64,000 bases of DNA from NCBI RefSeq assembly GCF_014204535.1, contig NZ_JACHLR010000002.1, positions 248,001 through 312,000 of the forward strand, read 5' to 3'. This DNA is from Novosphingobium chloroacetimidivorans. GTDB taxonomy: Bacteria > Pseudomonadota > Alphaproteobacteria > Sphingomonadales > Sphingomonadaceae. Position numbers and translations under genes: made by a program. Below, in pieces: positions 37,416-46,110 of the stretch (positions are counted from its first letter, which is position 1; each line of letters starts with the position of its first letter). The notes below the pieces were generated by a model. It did no database searches. It was not told the DNA's origin and was given only the letters and a program-made list of their open reading frames with translations.

Positions 37416-37922
37416 TCAGCCCCTGTCAGTTGCAACGTCGCGGCCATATGGGTCCGCCAGGCCCATCACCGCAAGAGCCTTTGTTTCGAGCGCTTCCATT
37501 GCTTCGGCGTCTTCGTCGCCGGTTTCGTGATCGTAGCCGGCGAGATGGAGCAGTCCATGGACGATGAGGTGCGCGGCATGCGCTTCGATGGCGATGCCCT
37601 TCTCCTCGGCCTCGCGGGCGCATGTCCCGTAAGCGAGGGCGATATCGCCGATCAGTTCGGGCGGTCCGCTAGGGACGAGGTCGATGAGGTCCGAGCGCTC
37701 CAGCATGGGGAAGGAGAGCACGTTGGTCGGCTTGTCCTTGCCGCGCCACTCGGCGTTGAGGGCGTGAACGTCCTCGTCCGAGGTGAACAGCACGCTGGCG
37801 GTAAGGCGCGGGTGGGCGAGTTCCTCGGCCACTTGCGCAGCGGCCGCGGCAGCACGGGTGGCGAGGGATTCCCAGTCGGTGGCGGCTGGCCAGGGTGCTT
37901 CGACGTCGGTTTCGAGGTTCAT
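37416..37922 (-). CDS. ybeY: Endoribonuclease YbeY, rRNA maturation factor
   Basis: A 168-residue zinc enzyme involved in 16S rRNA 3'-end maturation and 70S quality control. The family signature HGLLHLAGYDH (H-x3-H-x5-H) is complete, and TNVLSFPM is present. I start at ATG 37922 (MNLETDVE, typical of the family) rather than an upstream TTG at 37952. It is followed by corC after eight bases. A GIY-YIG gene and repeats now separate it from phoH, its usual direct neighbour. Confidence 0.95.
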   Translation of the reverse strand: MNLETDVEAPWPAATDWESLATRAAAAAAQVAEELAHPRLTASVLFTSDEDVHALNAEWRGKDKPTNVLSFPMLERSDLIDLVPSGPPELIGDIALAYGTCAREAEEKGIAIEAHAAHLIVHGLLHLAGYDHETGDEDAEAMEALETKALAVMGLADPYGRDVATDRG

Positions 37923-37955
37923 GGCTTGCTCGTACCGCTCGTGCGGGAACAAAGG

Positions 37956-38039
37956 AAGCGGGGCCCCCGCCTTCGCGGGGGCGACGGACTTTTAGGCCAT
38001 CATCTCGTCGGCCCCGCGTAGGCGGGGACCCCGCTTCTC
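37956..38039. repeat. REP-like palindrome pair upstream of ybeY
   Basis: Two units, AGCGGGGCCCCCGCCTTCGC plus GGGGGCGACGG and the inverted TCGTCGGCCCCGCGTAGGCG plus GGGACCCCGCTT, face each other across about 17 bp. A matching pair lies at 38364-38449 on the other side of the GIY-YIG gene. Confidence 0.65.
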
Positions 38040-38040
38040 T

Positions 38041-38343
38041 TCAGCGCAGCACGCCGCCGAGTTGATCCCACAGATCGTCCCAGTCAGGGTTCATCGTCTC
38101 GATCAGCCTGATCTTCCACTCCCGCCGCCACTTCTTGATCCGCTTCTCACGCAAGATCGCCGGTTCGATCTCATCGTGAGGTTCTGCAAAGACCAGTCGC
38201 GTAAATCCGTTCTCCCGCACGAATTGGGAACCGCGACCTTCGCGATGCTGGTAGATGCGGGCTTGCAGGTTCGCAGTGACGCCGGTGTAGATGCCGCCTC
38301 GGTAGCGGTCGCTCATCATGTAGACCCAGCCGCCCCTCTGCAT
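38041..38343 (-). CDS. GIY-YIG nuclease family protein
   Basis: A 100-residue single-domain protein of the YhbQ/UPF0213 type. The modified signature is VYMMSDRYRGGIYTGVT. The catalytic-type Arg is in NLQARIYQHREG and the Glu in RLVFAEPHDEIEPAILREKRIKKW. It is an orphan domain without an added DNA-binding part. It sits between phoH and ybeY, and both flanks carry inverted REP-like pairs, with only two bases between the left pair and its stop. It may have entered the operon with the repeats. Whether it is enzymatically active is unknown. Confidence 0.88.
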   Translation of the reverse strand: MQRGGWVYMMSDRYRGGIYTGVTANLQARIYQHREGRGSQFVRENGFTRLVFAEPHDEIEPAILREKRIKKWRREWKIRLIETMNPDWDDLWDQLGGVLR

Positions 38344-38363
38344 TGCTGACCTCTGAGAAGAAC

Positions 38364-38449
38364 AAGCGGGGCCCCCGCCTTCGCGGGGGCGACGGACTTA
38401 AGTGGACCTCAGTATCGTCGCCCCCGCGAAGGCGGGGGCCCCGCTTACT
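38364..38449. repeat. REP-like palindrome pair downstream of phoH
   Basis: AAGCGGGGCCCCCGCCTTCG plus CGGGGGCGACGG and, about 20 bp on, the inverted TCGTCGCCCCCGCGAAGGCG plus GGGGCCCCGCTT. The pair nearly abuts the phoH stop and could terminate its transcript. Confidence 0.65.
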
Positions 38450-38454
38450 TGCCG

Positions 38455-39480
38455 CTACTCCCCACCCTCGTAGGCATCCACAATCCGCCCGACGATCGGA
38501 TGGCGCACCACATCCGCCGAGGTGAACCGCGTCACGTCGATTCCCTCGACCCCCTCCAGCCGCGTGACCGCATCGGCCAGGCCGCTCATGCGATCGCCGC
38601 CGGGGATGTCGACCTGGCGCGGGTCGCCGCACACGACCATGCGGCTGTTCTGGCCGAAGCGGGTGAGGAACATCTTCATCTGCTCGCGCGTGGTGTTCTG
38701 CGCTTCGTCGAGGATGACGAAGGCGTCGGCGAGAGTGCGGCCGCGCATGAAGGCGATCGGGGCGATCTCGATCTCGCCGCTGGCGAGGCGCCGCTCGACC
38801 TGCTCGGGCGGCATGCAGTCGTAGAGCGCGTCGTACAAGGGGCGCAGGTAGGGGTCGACCTTGTCCTTCATGTCGCCGGGGAGGAAGCCCAGCTTCTCGC
38901 CCGCCTCCACCGCCGGACGGCTGAGGATCAGGCGCTGCACCGAGCCGGTCATCAGCTGGCTGACCGCCTGCGCCACCGCGACATAGGTCTTGCCGGTGCC
39001 CGCCGGCCCCAGCGCGAAGATGATGTCCGCCTTGGCAAGCGAGCGCATGTACTCGATCTGCGTCGCGGAGCGCGGGACGATGGTCTTCTTGCGAGTCCGG
39101 ATCATGATCGGCGGCGTGCCGAGCGCGGCGTCGCCGGTGATGATCCCTTCCAGGGTCGGTTCTGCGGACATGGTGATCAGCGATTCGATAGCGCCGGAAT
39201 CAAGGTCGTGGCCCTGCTCCAGCCGGTGGTACATTCCCGTCAGGGTTTCGCGCGCGCGGGACACGGCATCTTCCGAGCCCTCGATCTGGATGCGGTTGCC
39301 GCGTGCGGCGATATAGACGCCAAGCCGGTTCTCAACCTGGACGAGGTTGGCGTCGAACTGGCCGAACAAGGTCCCGAGCAGCGCGGGTTGGTCGAAATCC
39401 ACTTCGACACGAGCCCGCCGCGCTGGGTGGTCGGGCCTGAACTGCGTCATCTCCGGACGCTGCGCTGACTTTCGGGCCAT
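38455..39480 (-). CDS. phoH: PhoH family ATPase
   Basis: A 341-residue protein. An N-terminal KH-like region (about 25-100) precedes the PhoH P-loop domain, with Walker A GPAGTGKTYVAVAQA and Walker B VILDEAQNTT, plus LSRPAVEAGEKLGFLPGD. Such proteins are linked to RNA metabolism alongside YbeY. The start ATG 39480 is 254 bases from a divergently transcribed RcnB-like gene. Part of the miaB-phoH-ybeY-corC cluster. Confidence 0.94.
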   Translation of the reverse strand: MARKSAQRPEMTQFRPDHPARRARVEVDFDQPALLGTLFGQFDANLVQVENRLGVYIAARGNRIQIEGSEDAVSRARETLTGMYHRLEQGHDLDSGAIESLITMSAEPTLEGIITGDAALGTPPIMIRTRKKTIVPRSATQIEYMRSLAKADIIFALGPAGTGKTYVAVAQAVSQLMTGSVQRLILSRPAVEAGEKLGFLPGDMKDKVDPYLRPLYDALYDCMPPEQVERRLASGEIEIAPIAFMRGRTLADAFVILDEAQNTTREQMKMFLTRFGQNSRMVVCGDPRQVDIPGGDRMSGLADAVTRLEGVEGIDVTRFTSADVVRHPIVGRIVDAYEGGE

Positions 39481-39734
39481 GCGCTCCTTTCATGTGAAAG
39501 CGCCATTGTCTGCCGCCAATTTGAGACTTCGCGGCGACTTGCGCAAGGACCGGCGCGCCCATCTGTCCACAATCGCGGCGGCGGTTCGCTGAACGGCGCG
39601 TTCATGCAACCCGATACAGGGTGCGACACTTCTGCATTATTCCTGAAGGCACGGTTCCCGACCGGTTCAGCGAGGAGAGGTCATGTTCCTCATCGCAGCG
39701 CCAGTCAGTCGGGCGCCGATTATGGAGAGACGCA

Positions 39735-40226
39735 ATGCGTAAGATCATCATGGCCGCGCTGGCGGCAAGCACGCTGGTTCCCGCCACGCTCGTCCCGATC
39801 GCGGCCCAGGCGCAAAGCGCGCGAGAAGTCCGTCAGAGCGAACGCGAACTGCGCCGCGACCAGCGCGACCTGCGCGACGCGCAGCGCTATGGCGACCGGG
39901 GCGACATCCGCGAGGCGCGCCGCGAGGTGCGTGATTCTCGCCGCGAGGTGCGCGAGGACTGGCGCGACTACCGCCGCACCAACCGCAACGCCTTCCGCCG
40001 CCCGGCCTACCAGGGTCCGCGCGGCTATGCCTACCGTCCCATCGCGGTCGGCTACCAGTTCCAGCCGCAGTATTACGGCAACCGCTACTGGGTGAACAAC
40101 TACAGCAACTATCGCCTGCCCAACCCCGGCCGCAACGCCCGTTGGGTGCGCTACGGCAACGACGTGGTCCTGGTGAACATGCGCACCGGCCGCGTCCTGC
40201 AGGTCTACAATCGCTTCTTCTGGTAA
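39735..40226 (+). CDS. Secreted RcnB-like protein
   Basis: A 163-residue periplasmic protein: signal peptide (MRKIIMAALAASTLVPATLV, cleavage near AQAQS), then an Arg-rich charged helical region (about 30-85). The C-terminal stretch YRLPNPGRNARWVRYGNDVVLVNMRTGRVLQVY matches the RcnB (nickel/cobalt homeostasis) family consensus. ATG 39735 follows GGAGAGACGCA. No rcnA efflux gene is adjacent. It lies on the opposite strand between phoH and miaB. A metal role is family knowledge, not shown here. Confidence 0.75.
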   Translation: MRKIIMAALAASTLVPATLVPIAAQAQSAREVRQSERELRRDQRDLRDAQRYGDRGDIREARREVRDSRREVREDWRDYRRTNRNAFRRPAYQGPRGYAYRPIAVGYQFQPQYYGNRYWVNNYSNYRLPNPGRNARWVRYGNDVVLVNMRTGRVLQVYNRFFW

Positions 40227-40316
40227 GCGGTGGAACCGCGGCGGGGGCTAAAGCCTTCGCCGCCGTGCCTTGGCTCGTCCGCCCCCGCCTTCGCCGGGGC
40301 GGCGAGCCAAGATGCT

Positions 40317-41663
40317 TCAAGCGGCCACTTGCAGCGCGAGCCGACCCGATAGCGAGTTCGGCCCCGCATCCACCAGGTCCACGCGGACCAGATCGCCGAT
40401 CGCTGCCTCGCCGGTGAAGTGCACCGATTGCAGCCACGGCGACTTGCCCAGCCACTGACCCGGCAGCTTGCCGCGACGCTCCACCAGCACGTCGCATGAG
40501 CGGCCCAGGCTTGCCCGGTTGAAGGCGAGCTGCGTGACGTTGAGCGCTCCCTGCAGGCGCTGCAGTCGCTCGTCCATCACCTCGGGCGCGACTTGACCGT
40601 CCATCGTCGCCGCCGGCGTTCCGGGGCGGGGCGAGTACTTGAAGCTGAAGCACTGCGCATAGCCGACCGCTTCGACCAGTCGCAGCGTTTCCTCGAACTC
40701 GGCCTCGGTTTCGCCCGGGAAACCGACGATGAAGTCGCCCGACAAGGCGAGGTCGGGTCGTGCCGCGCGGACCTGTTCGAGGATGCGCAGGTAGCTCTCG
40801 GCGGTATGGCTGCGGTTCATCGCCTTGAGCACGCGGTCCGAGCCCGACTGCACCGGCAAGTGCAGGAACGGCATCAGCTTCGCCTCGCTGGCATGCGCCT
40901 CGATCAGGCCGGCCGTCATGTCGTTGGGGTGGCTGGTGGTGTAGCGGATGCGCGCGAGATCCGCGATCGCGGCCAGGTCGCGGATCAAGCCGTCGAGCCC
41001 GACCAGCCGACCCTTCGCATCCTCGCCCGTCCAGGCATTGACGTTCTGGCCCAGCAGCGTGATCTCGCGCGCGCCGCCGTCGACCAGCCGCCGCGCCTCG
41101 ACGATCAGGTCGGCATGAGGCCGCGAGACTTCGGCGCCGCGTGTATAGGGCACCACGCAATAGGTGCAGAACTTGTCGCAGCCTTCCTGCACGGTGAGAA
41201 AGGCGCTCGGCCCCGAGCGGCGCCGGGCGGGCAGGTGCCCGAACTTCGTCTCTGCCGGCATGTCGGTATCGGTCGAGCGGCGACCGGCCGCCGCCTCGCG
41301 CACCATCTCGGGCAGGCGATGATAGGCTTGCGGGCCCACCACCATCTTGACCGAGGGCGCGCGCGCCATGATCTCCTCGCCCTCGGCCTGCGCGACGCAG
41401 CCTGCCACCGCGATCAGCGGCGATGTGCCGTCCTCGCGCTTGAGCCGGCCGATGTCGGAGTAGACCTTCTCCGCCGCCTTCTCGCGGATGTGGCAGGTGT
41501 TGAGCACGACGAGGTCGGCGTCGACGCCATCCGGTGCGGCCGTCAGGCCCTGGCTGCCAAGCAGTTCGGCCATGCGCTCGCCGTCATAGACGTTCATCTG
41601 ACAGCCGAAGCTCTTGACCCGGTAGCTGGTGGGGTAGGTCTTGGGGGACTCGATCTGAGGCAT
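40317..41663 (-). CDS. miaB: tRNA-2-methylthio-N6-dimethylallyladenosine synthase MiaB
   Basis: A 448-residue radical-SAM methylthiotransferase that modifies A37 of tRNAs reading UNN codons. It has an N-terminal UPF0004 domain with auxiliary-cluster Cys21, Cys57 and Cys89. The radical-SAM motif is Cys162-x3-Cys166-x2-Cys169 (GCDKFCTYC), and there is a C-terminal TRAM domain. The start is ATG 41663. It is upstream of phoH on the same strand but separated by the opposite-strand RcnB-like gene, so co-transcription is doubtful. Confidence 0.96.
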   Translation of the reverse strand: MPQIESPKTYPTSYRVKSFGCQMNVYDGERMAELLGSQGLTAAPDGVDADLVVLNTCHIREKAAEKVYSDIGRLKREDGTSPLIAVAGCVAQAEGEEIMARAPSVKMVVGPQAYHRLPEMVREAAAGRRSTDTDMPAETKFGHLPARRRSGPSAFLTVQEGCDKFCTYCVVPYTRGAEVSRPHADLIVEARRLVDGGAREITLLGQNVNAWTGEDAKGRLVGLDGLIRDLAAIADLARIRYTTSHPNDMTAGLIEAHASEAKLMPFLHLPVQSGSDRVLKAMNRSHTAESYLRILEQVRAARPDLALSGDFIVGFPGETEAEFEETLRLVEAVGYAQCFSFKYSPRPGTPAATMDGQVAPEVMDERLQRLQGALNVTQLAFNRASLGRSCDVLVERRGKLPGQWLGKSPWLQSVHFTGEAAIGDLVRVDLVDAGPNSLSGRLALQVAA

Positions 41664-41746
41664 GGCGCGCCGTTACTGCATAATGGCGCTGGGCGACAGG
41701 GGGGCGGTCGATTGACAAAGTTTGCCAAAAGCACGATCTTTCCGTC

Positions 41747-41992
41747 ATGGCTACGATGAACATCTCGCTACCCGACCAGATGAAGAGCTGGGTCGAGGCT
41801 CAATCCCATGACGGGCGGTACAGCAACGCGAGCGACTACGTCCGAGACCTGATCAGGCGTGACCAGGTGCGACTGGAGAAGATCGCGAACATGCAGCGGC
41901 TTGTGGATGAAGGCCGTGCGAGCGGGATCAGCGACGAGACTATGGAGAGCATTCGTGCTCGGGTTTTGGCAAGGGTCGGCATCGAGGCCTGA
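41747..41992 (+). CDS. parD: ParD-type antitoxin
   Basis: An 81-residue ribbon-helix-helix protein: MATMNISLPDQMKSWVEAQ with GRYSNASDYVRDLIRRDQ is the CopG/ParD DNA-binding part. The C-terminal half would wrap the toxin. It is three bases upstream of the parE-like gene. ParD normally neutralises ParE and represses the pair's promoter, probably in the 80 bp between the miaB start and this gene. Confidence 0.9.
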   Translation: MATMNISLPDQMKSWVEAQSHDGRYSNASDYVRDLIRRDQVRLEKIANMQRLVDEGRASGISDETMESIRARVLARVGIEA

Positions 41993-41995
41993 CGG

Positions 41996-42298
41996 GTGCC
42001 AGGCTTCCTGCTGTCGACCGAAGCGTTCATCGATATCGATCGCTTGTACGAGAATGGCGTAGTCACGTTCGGTCTGTCCGCGGCCGATGCCTACTACGAA
42101 GGCCTGTTCGCCACGTTCGATTTCCTGGCGAGTTACCCGCACGCTGCACGATTGCGCACTGAGGTCGATCCTCCCACCCGCGTTTACCGATATCGATCAC
42201 ACCTGATAGTTTACGATGTGGGCGATCGGGGCGAGGTTATCATCCAGCGCATCCGCCACGGCCGCGAGGACTGGCAGGGCGACGTGATCAGCCACTAA
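41996..42298 (+). CDS. parE: ParE/RelE-superfamily toxin
   Basis: A 100-residue toxin fold starting at GTG 41996: FLLSTEAFIDIDRLYENGV at the N-terminus, VYRYRSHLIVYDV in the centre and VIIQRIRHGREDW at the C-terminus, matching the ParE pattern. ParE toxins inhibit DNA gyrase; RelE-like relatives cut mRNA, and sequence alone slightly favours ParE because of the ParD partner. It sits between miaB and argS as a stand-alone module. Confidence 0.88.
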   Translation: MPGFLLSTEAFIDIDRLYENGVVTFGLSAADAYYEGLFATFDFLASYPHAARLRTEVDPPTRVYRYRSHLIVYDVGDRGEVIIQRIRHGREDWQGDVISH

Positions 42299-42346
42299 GC
42301 CATCGCAGTTCCCTTCGCGCCGCAAACCCGCTAACCGCGCGGCGCT

Positions 42347-44092
42347 ATGACCGATGCGAACCAGACCCTCTACGCGGCCTTCACCGGCCACCTTGCCATC
42401 GCGCTCGATGCGCTGGAAGCGGCGGGCACTCTGCCCGGCGGTCTGAAGCGAGGGGCGATCACGGTCGAGCCGCCGCGCGATCCTTCCCACGGCGATCTGG
42501 CCACCAACGCCGCGATGGTGCTGGCCAAGCCCGCCGGCATGAAGCCGCGCGACCTGGCCGAGGCGCTGGTCGGCGAACTCACGAAGCTGCCGAACGTGAC
42601 CGGCGCCGAGATCGCCGGGCCAGGCTTCATCAACCTGCGCCTTGCGCCCGCCGCCTGGGTTGCCGAGCTGCGCACGATCGCCGAGCTGGGCGCCGACTAT
42701 GGCCGCTCGGACATGGGTGGGGGCAGCGTCGTCAATGTCGAGTACGTCTCGGCGAATCCGACCGGTCCGATGCACATGGGCCATTGCCGCGGCGCGGTCG
42801 TCGGCGATGCGCTATGCACGCTGCTCGAGTTCGCCGGGCACAAGGTCACGCGCGAATACTATGTCAACGATGCCGGCGCGCAAGTCGACGTGCTCGCCCG
42901 CTCGGCGCACTTGCGGTATCGCGAGGCGCTGGGTGAGACGTTGACGATCCCGGAAGGGCTCTATCCCGGCGACTACCTCGTGCCGATCGGCCAGGAACTC
43001 GCCGCCGAGTTCGGCGCCACCTACGCCTCGGCGCCCGAAACGGACTGGCTGCTGCTGTTCCGCGAGCGGGCAGTCGCCGCCATGCTGGTGATGATCAAGC
43101 AGGACCTGGCGCTGCTCGGCATCGAGCACGACTTGTTCTCGTCCGAGGCGGAGCTGCAAGCCGCCGGCAAGCCCGAAGAGGCCGAGGCGTTCCTGCGCTC
43201 GCGCGGGCTCGTCTACGACGGCGTGCTCGAAGCGCCCAAGGGCAAGACGCTGGAGGATTGGGAGCCGGTCGAGCTGCCGCTGTTCCGTTCCACCCGGTTC
43301 GGCGACGACCAGGATCGCCCCATCCGCAAGTCCGACGGCAGCTGGACCTACTTCGGCGCCGATCTCGCGTACCACTACCAGAAGGCCCAGAGCGCCGACG
43401 CGCTGGTCGACATCTGGGGCGCCGACCACGCCGGCACGGTCAAGCGGATCAAGGCCGCGGTCGCCGCCATGACCGGTGCCGACGGGGAACCCACCCCGTT
43501 CGAAATCAAGCTGGTCCAGATGGTGCAGCTGCTGCGCAACGGCGAGCCGGTGAAGATGAGCAAGCGTTCCGGCAACTTCGTGACGCTGGCCGACGTCGTG
43601 CGCGAAGTGGGCAAGGACGTGGTGCGCTTCACCATGCTGACGCGCAAGCCCGAGGCGCAGATGGACTTCGACTTCGCCAAGGTGGTCGAAGCCTCCAAGG
43701 ACAATCCCGTCTTCTACGTGCAGTACGCGCATGCCCGCGTCAGCTCGACCCTGCGCAAGGGCGCGGCCGAAGGCTTCGCGCCATCGGGCGAACACGTCGA
43801 GCTACTGGGTGAGGAGGAGCTGGAGCTCATCAAGCTTGCGGCGCAGTTTCCCCGCATCGTCGAAGCGGCGGCGTCCGCACGCGAGGCGCATCGCATGGCC
43901 TTCTTCCTGCAGGATCTCGCGGCGGCATTCCATGGTTACTGGAACGTCGGCAACGATCGGCCGGAAAAGCGCTTCATCGTGGCACAAGATGGTAACCTTA
44001 CCTCCGCTAGGCTTTTCCTTGCGACCCAGATCGGGCAGCTGATACGCAACGGCCTGGCCCTGCTCGGCGTCGAGGCAGTGGAGGAAATGTGA
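42347..44092 (+). CDS. argS: Arginyl-tRNA synthetase
   Basis: A 581-residue class I synthetase with an N-terminal Arg-tRNA recognition domain. The HIGH motif appears as PMHMGHCRGAVVGD and the KMSKR motif as KMSKRSGNFVTL, and the anticodon-binding domain is C-terminal. Length and motifs are complete. It is followed by a SPOR protein with a two-base gap, the usual sphingomonad argS-SPOR-nagZ-scpAB order. Confidence 0.97.
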   Translation: MTDANQTLYAAFTGHLAIALDALEAAGTLPGGLKRGAITVEPPRDPSHGDLATNAAMVLAKPAGMKPRDLAEALVGELTKLPNVTGAEIAGPGFINLRLAPAAWVAELRTIAELGADYGRSDMGGGSVVNVEYVSANPTGPMHMGHCRGAVVGDALCTLLEFAGHKVTREYYVNDAGAQVDVLARSAHLRYREALGETLTIPEGLYPGDYLVPIGQELAAEFGATYASAPETDWLLLFRERAVAAMLVMIKQDLALLGIEHDLFSSEAELQAAGKPEEAEAFLRSRGLVYDGVLEAPKGKTLEDWEPVELPLFRSTRFGDDQDRPIRKSDGSWTYFGADLAYHYQKAQSADALVDIWGADHAGTVKRIKAAVAAMTGADGEPTPFEIKLVQMVQLLRNGEPVKMSKRSGNFVTLADVVREVGKDVVRFTMLTRKPEAQMDFDFAKVVEASKDNPVFYVQYAHARVSSTLRKGAAEGFAPSGEHVELLGEEELELIKLAAQFPRIVEAAASAREAHRMAFFLQDLAAAFHGYWNVGNDRPEKRFIVAQDGNLTSARLFLATQIGQLIRNGLALLGVEAVEEM

Positions 44093-44094
44093 GG

Positions 44095-44865
44095 ATGGCG
44101 ATGTCGTTTCCAGGAGAGGGCGGGCGAGAGGAGCCCGGTTTTCAGCACGGGGACGGCACTGCGGCACCCACGTCCGGCGCCGACCAGCGCCCTTTCGACA
44201 GCCGTTTCGAAGAGACCGGCGAGCTCGACCTCGGCGAAGAGGACGTGCGCCTGCCCTGGCTGGAAGGGGATGACGACGACTACGAGGATGCCGGCTCCAA
44301 CACCGGCCAGCTGATCGCGCTGGTGCTGCTGGGTCTGGCGGCGCTGGCGCTGATCGTCGGCGGCATCTGGTGGCTGCAGCGCGACAGGCCCGACACGACG
44401 CTCGTCGCCGATGGCGAGACGATCCAGGCACCCGCGGCGCCTTACAAGACCAAGCCGGCCAACCCCGGCGGCGAAGTGGTGGCCGGCACCGGCGACACCA
44501 GCTTCGCGGTGGCGGAAGGCCAGACGCGGCAGGTGCGTATGGGCAGCGATGCCCCGGCTCCGGCGCCCACGCCCAAGGCTGCGGCATCGCCAAGCGCCGC
44601 CGCCAGCGAAGCCGCGCCCGCGGACGTGAGCGGCGTCGGGGTGCAGGTCGGCGCCTACTCCAACCGCGAATCGGCGGAAGCGGGCTGGACGCGGCTGTCT
44701 TCGCAGTACGAGGCATTGGCCAGTGTGAAGCACCGCATCGTCGAGGGCCGCGCGGACATCGGCACGGTCTATCGCCTGCAGGCAGTGCCTGGCGACGCGG
44801 CGGCGGCGAACCGGCTGTGCGGGACATTGAAGGCGGCCGGGCTGAGCTGCCAGGTGAAGCGTTGA
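44095..44865 (+). CDS. SPOR domain-containing membrane protein
   Basis: A 256-residue bitopic protein with an acidic cytosolic N-terminus and one membrane segment (about 66-86, LIALVLLGLAALALIVGGIWW). A Pro/Ala-rich periplasmic linker leads to a C-terminal SPOR domain (GVQVGAYSNRESAEAGWTRLSSQYE...). SPOR domains bind denuded peptidoglycan at the division site, so a septal role is likely. ATG 44095 has GAGGAAAT at 44081-44088; GTG 44089 and ATG 44101 are alternatives. Confidence 0.88.
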   Translation: MAMSFPGEGGREEPGFQHGDGTAAPTSGADQRPFDSRFEETGELDLGEEDVRLPWLEGDDDDYEDAGSNTGQLIALVLLGLAALALIVGGIWWLQRDRPDTTLVADGETIQAPAAPYKTKPANPGGEVVAGTGDTSFAVAEGQTRQVRMGSDAPAPAPTPKAAASPSAAASEAAPADVSGVGVQVGAYSNRESAEAGWTRLSSQYEALASVKHRIVEGRADIGTVYRLQAVPGDAAAANRLCGTLKAAGLSCQVKR

Positions 44866-44875
44866 GTCAACTCCA

Positions 44876-45017
44876 GATCCTCCCCTGCAAGGGGAGGTGG
44901 CGCGCCTGAAAGGCGTGACGGAGGGGTGTCACCGCTCGTATCGTGAACGACCGAGAGGGTTACACCCCTCCACCACTCGCTCCGCGAGCGGTCCCCCTCC
45001 CCTTGCAGGGGAGGATC
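44876..45017. repeat. 142-bp MITE-like element, copy C
   Basis: The same ends (GATC plus CCTCCCCTGCAAGGGGAGG) and interior as copy A, with GGCGCGCCTGAAAGGCGTG and the mirrored ACACCCCTCCACCACTCGCT. It lies between the SPOR and nagZ genes, ten bases after the SPOR stop. Confidence 0.78.
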
Positions 45018-45105
45018 TGTCGGGCGCACGCTATTGGCGTCTGGCTTGTGCACATCGCCTTGCGCCAAACTTGCGAGTCCGGCGCTTTTCTGCGAGTCCG
45101 GCCTG

Positions 45106-46110
45106 ATGGTCCCCGCAATCTTCGGCGTGTCCGGCCTGGCTCTCAGCGCCGATGAGCGCGCGTTCTTCCGCGATGCCGATCCCGCCGGCTACATCCTGTT
45201 CGGCCGCAACATAGAAAGCCGCGCGCAAGTCCGTGCGCTTACCGAAGACCTGCGCGCGATTCACGGACGCGAACGCCTCTTCGTCTGCATCGACCAGGAG
45301 GGCGGGCGCGTGGCGCGGATGAAGCCGCCGGTCTGGCCGGCATACCCGACCGGCGAGGCGTTCGACCGCCTCTACGAACTTGCTCCGGCGAGCGCGATCG
45401 AGGCGGCGCGCTGCAATGCCCAGGCGCTCGGGCTCGATCTCGCCGAGGTGGGGATCACCGTCGACTGCTATCCCTCGATCGACGTGCGCCGGCCTGGCGC
45501 CCACGACGTGATCGGCGACCGCGCCTTCGGGTCGGAGCCGATGCGCGTCGCGGCGCTCGGCCGCGCGGCGCTCGACGGGTTGGCGCGGGCAGGGATGACC
45601 GGCTGCATCAAGCACATCCCCGGCCATGGCCGCGCGATGGCCGACAGCCACAAGGAACTGCCCACCGTCGCTGCCGGCGAGGACGAGCTGGAGGAGGACC
45701 TGCGCCCCTTCCGCAGCCTGTCCCACGCGCGCGTCGGCATGACCGCGCATGTGCGATACACGGCTTGGGATGGCCAGAACCCGGGCACGCTCTCGCCCTT
45801 CGTGGTGGGTGAGGTGATCCGCCGCCGCATCGGCTTCGATGGCCTGCTGCTGACCGACGATCTCGACATGCAGGCGCTGCAAGGCTCCGTCCCCGAGCAT
45901 GCGGCGCGGGCATTGGCGGCGGGATGCGACATCGCGCTCAACTGCTGGGCGAAGATGGACGACATGGTCGGGATCGCCAAGGCCTGCCCGACGATGCCGG
46001 AGCGCACCGCACAACGCCTCGCCCACGCGCTCGATCTGCCGCCGCCGACCGACGCCGCTCAGGCCGAGCTTGCCGCCAAGCGGGACGCGCTGCTGGCGCT
46101 CGCCGCATGA
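45106..46110 (+). CDS. nagZ: Beta-N-acetylhexosaminidase NagZ
   Basis: A 334-residue GH3 enzyme that removes GlcNAc from recycled muropeptides in the cytosol. The motif KHIPGHGRAMADSH (His/Asp dyad) and the nucleophile region GLLLTDDLDMQAL are intact, as is IDQEGGRVARM. ATG 45106 (MVPAIFG) is the natural start; the longer frame would extend towards the repeat. It overlaps scpA by four bases. Confidence 0.94.
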   Translation: MVPAIFGVSGLALSADERAFFRDADPAGYILFGRNIESRAQVRALTEDLRAIHGRERLFVCIDQEGGRVARMKPPVWPAYPTGEAFDRLYELAPASAIEAARCNAQALGLDLAEVGITVDCYPSIDVRRPGAHDVIGDRAFGSEPMRVAALGRAALDGLARAGMTGCIKHIPGHGRAMADSHKELPTVAAGEDELEEDLRPFRSLSHARVGMTAHVRYTAWDGQNPGTLSPFVVGEVIRRRIGFDGLLLTDDLDMQALQGSVPEHAARALAAGCDIALNCWAKMDDMVGIAKACPTMPERTAQRLAHALDLPPPTDAAQAELAAKRDALLALAA

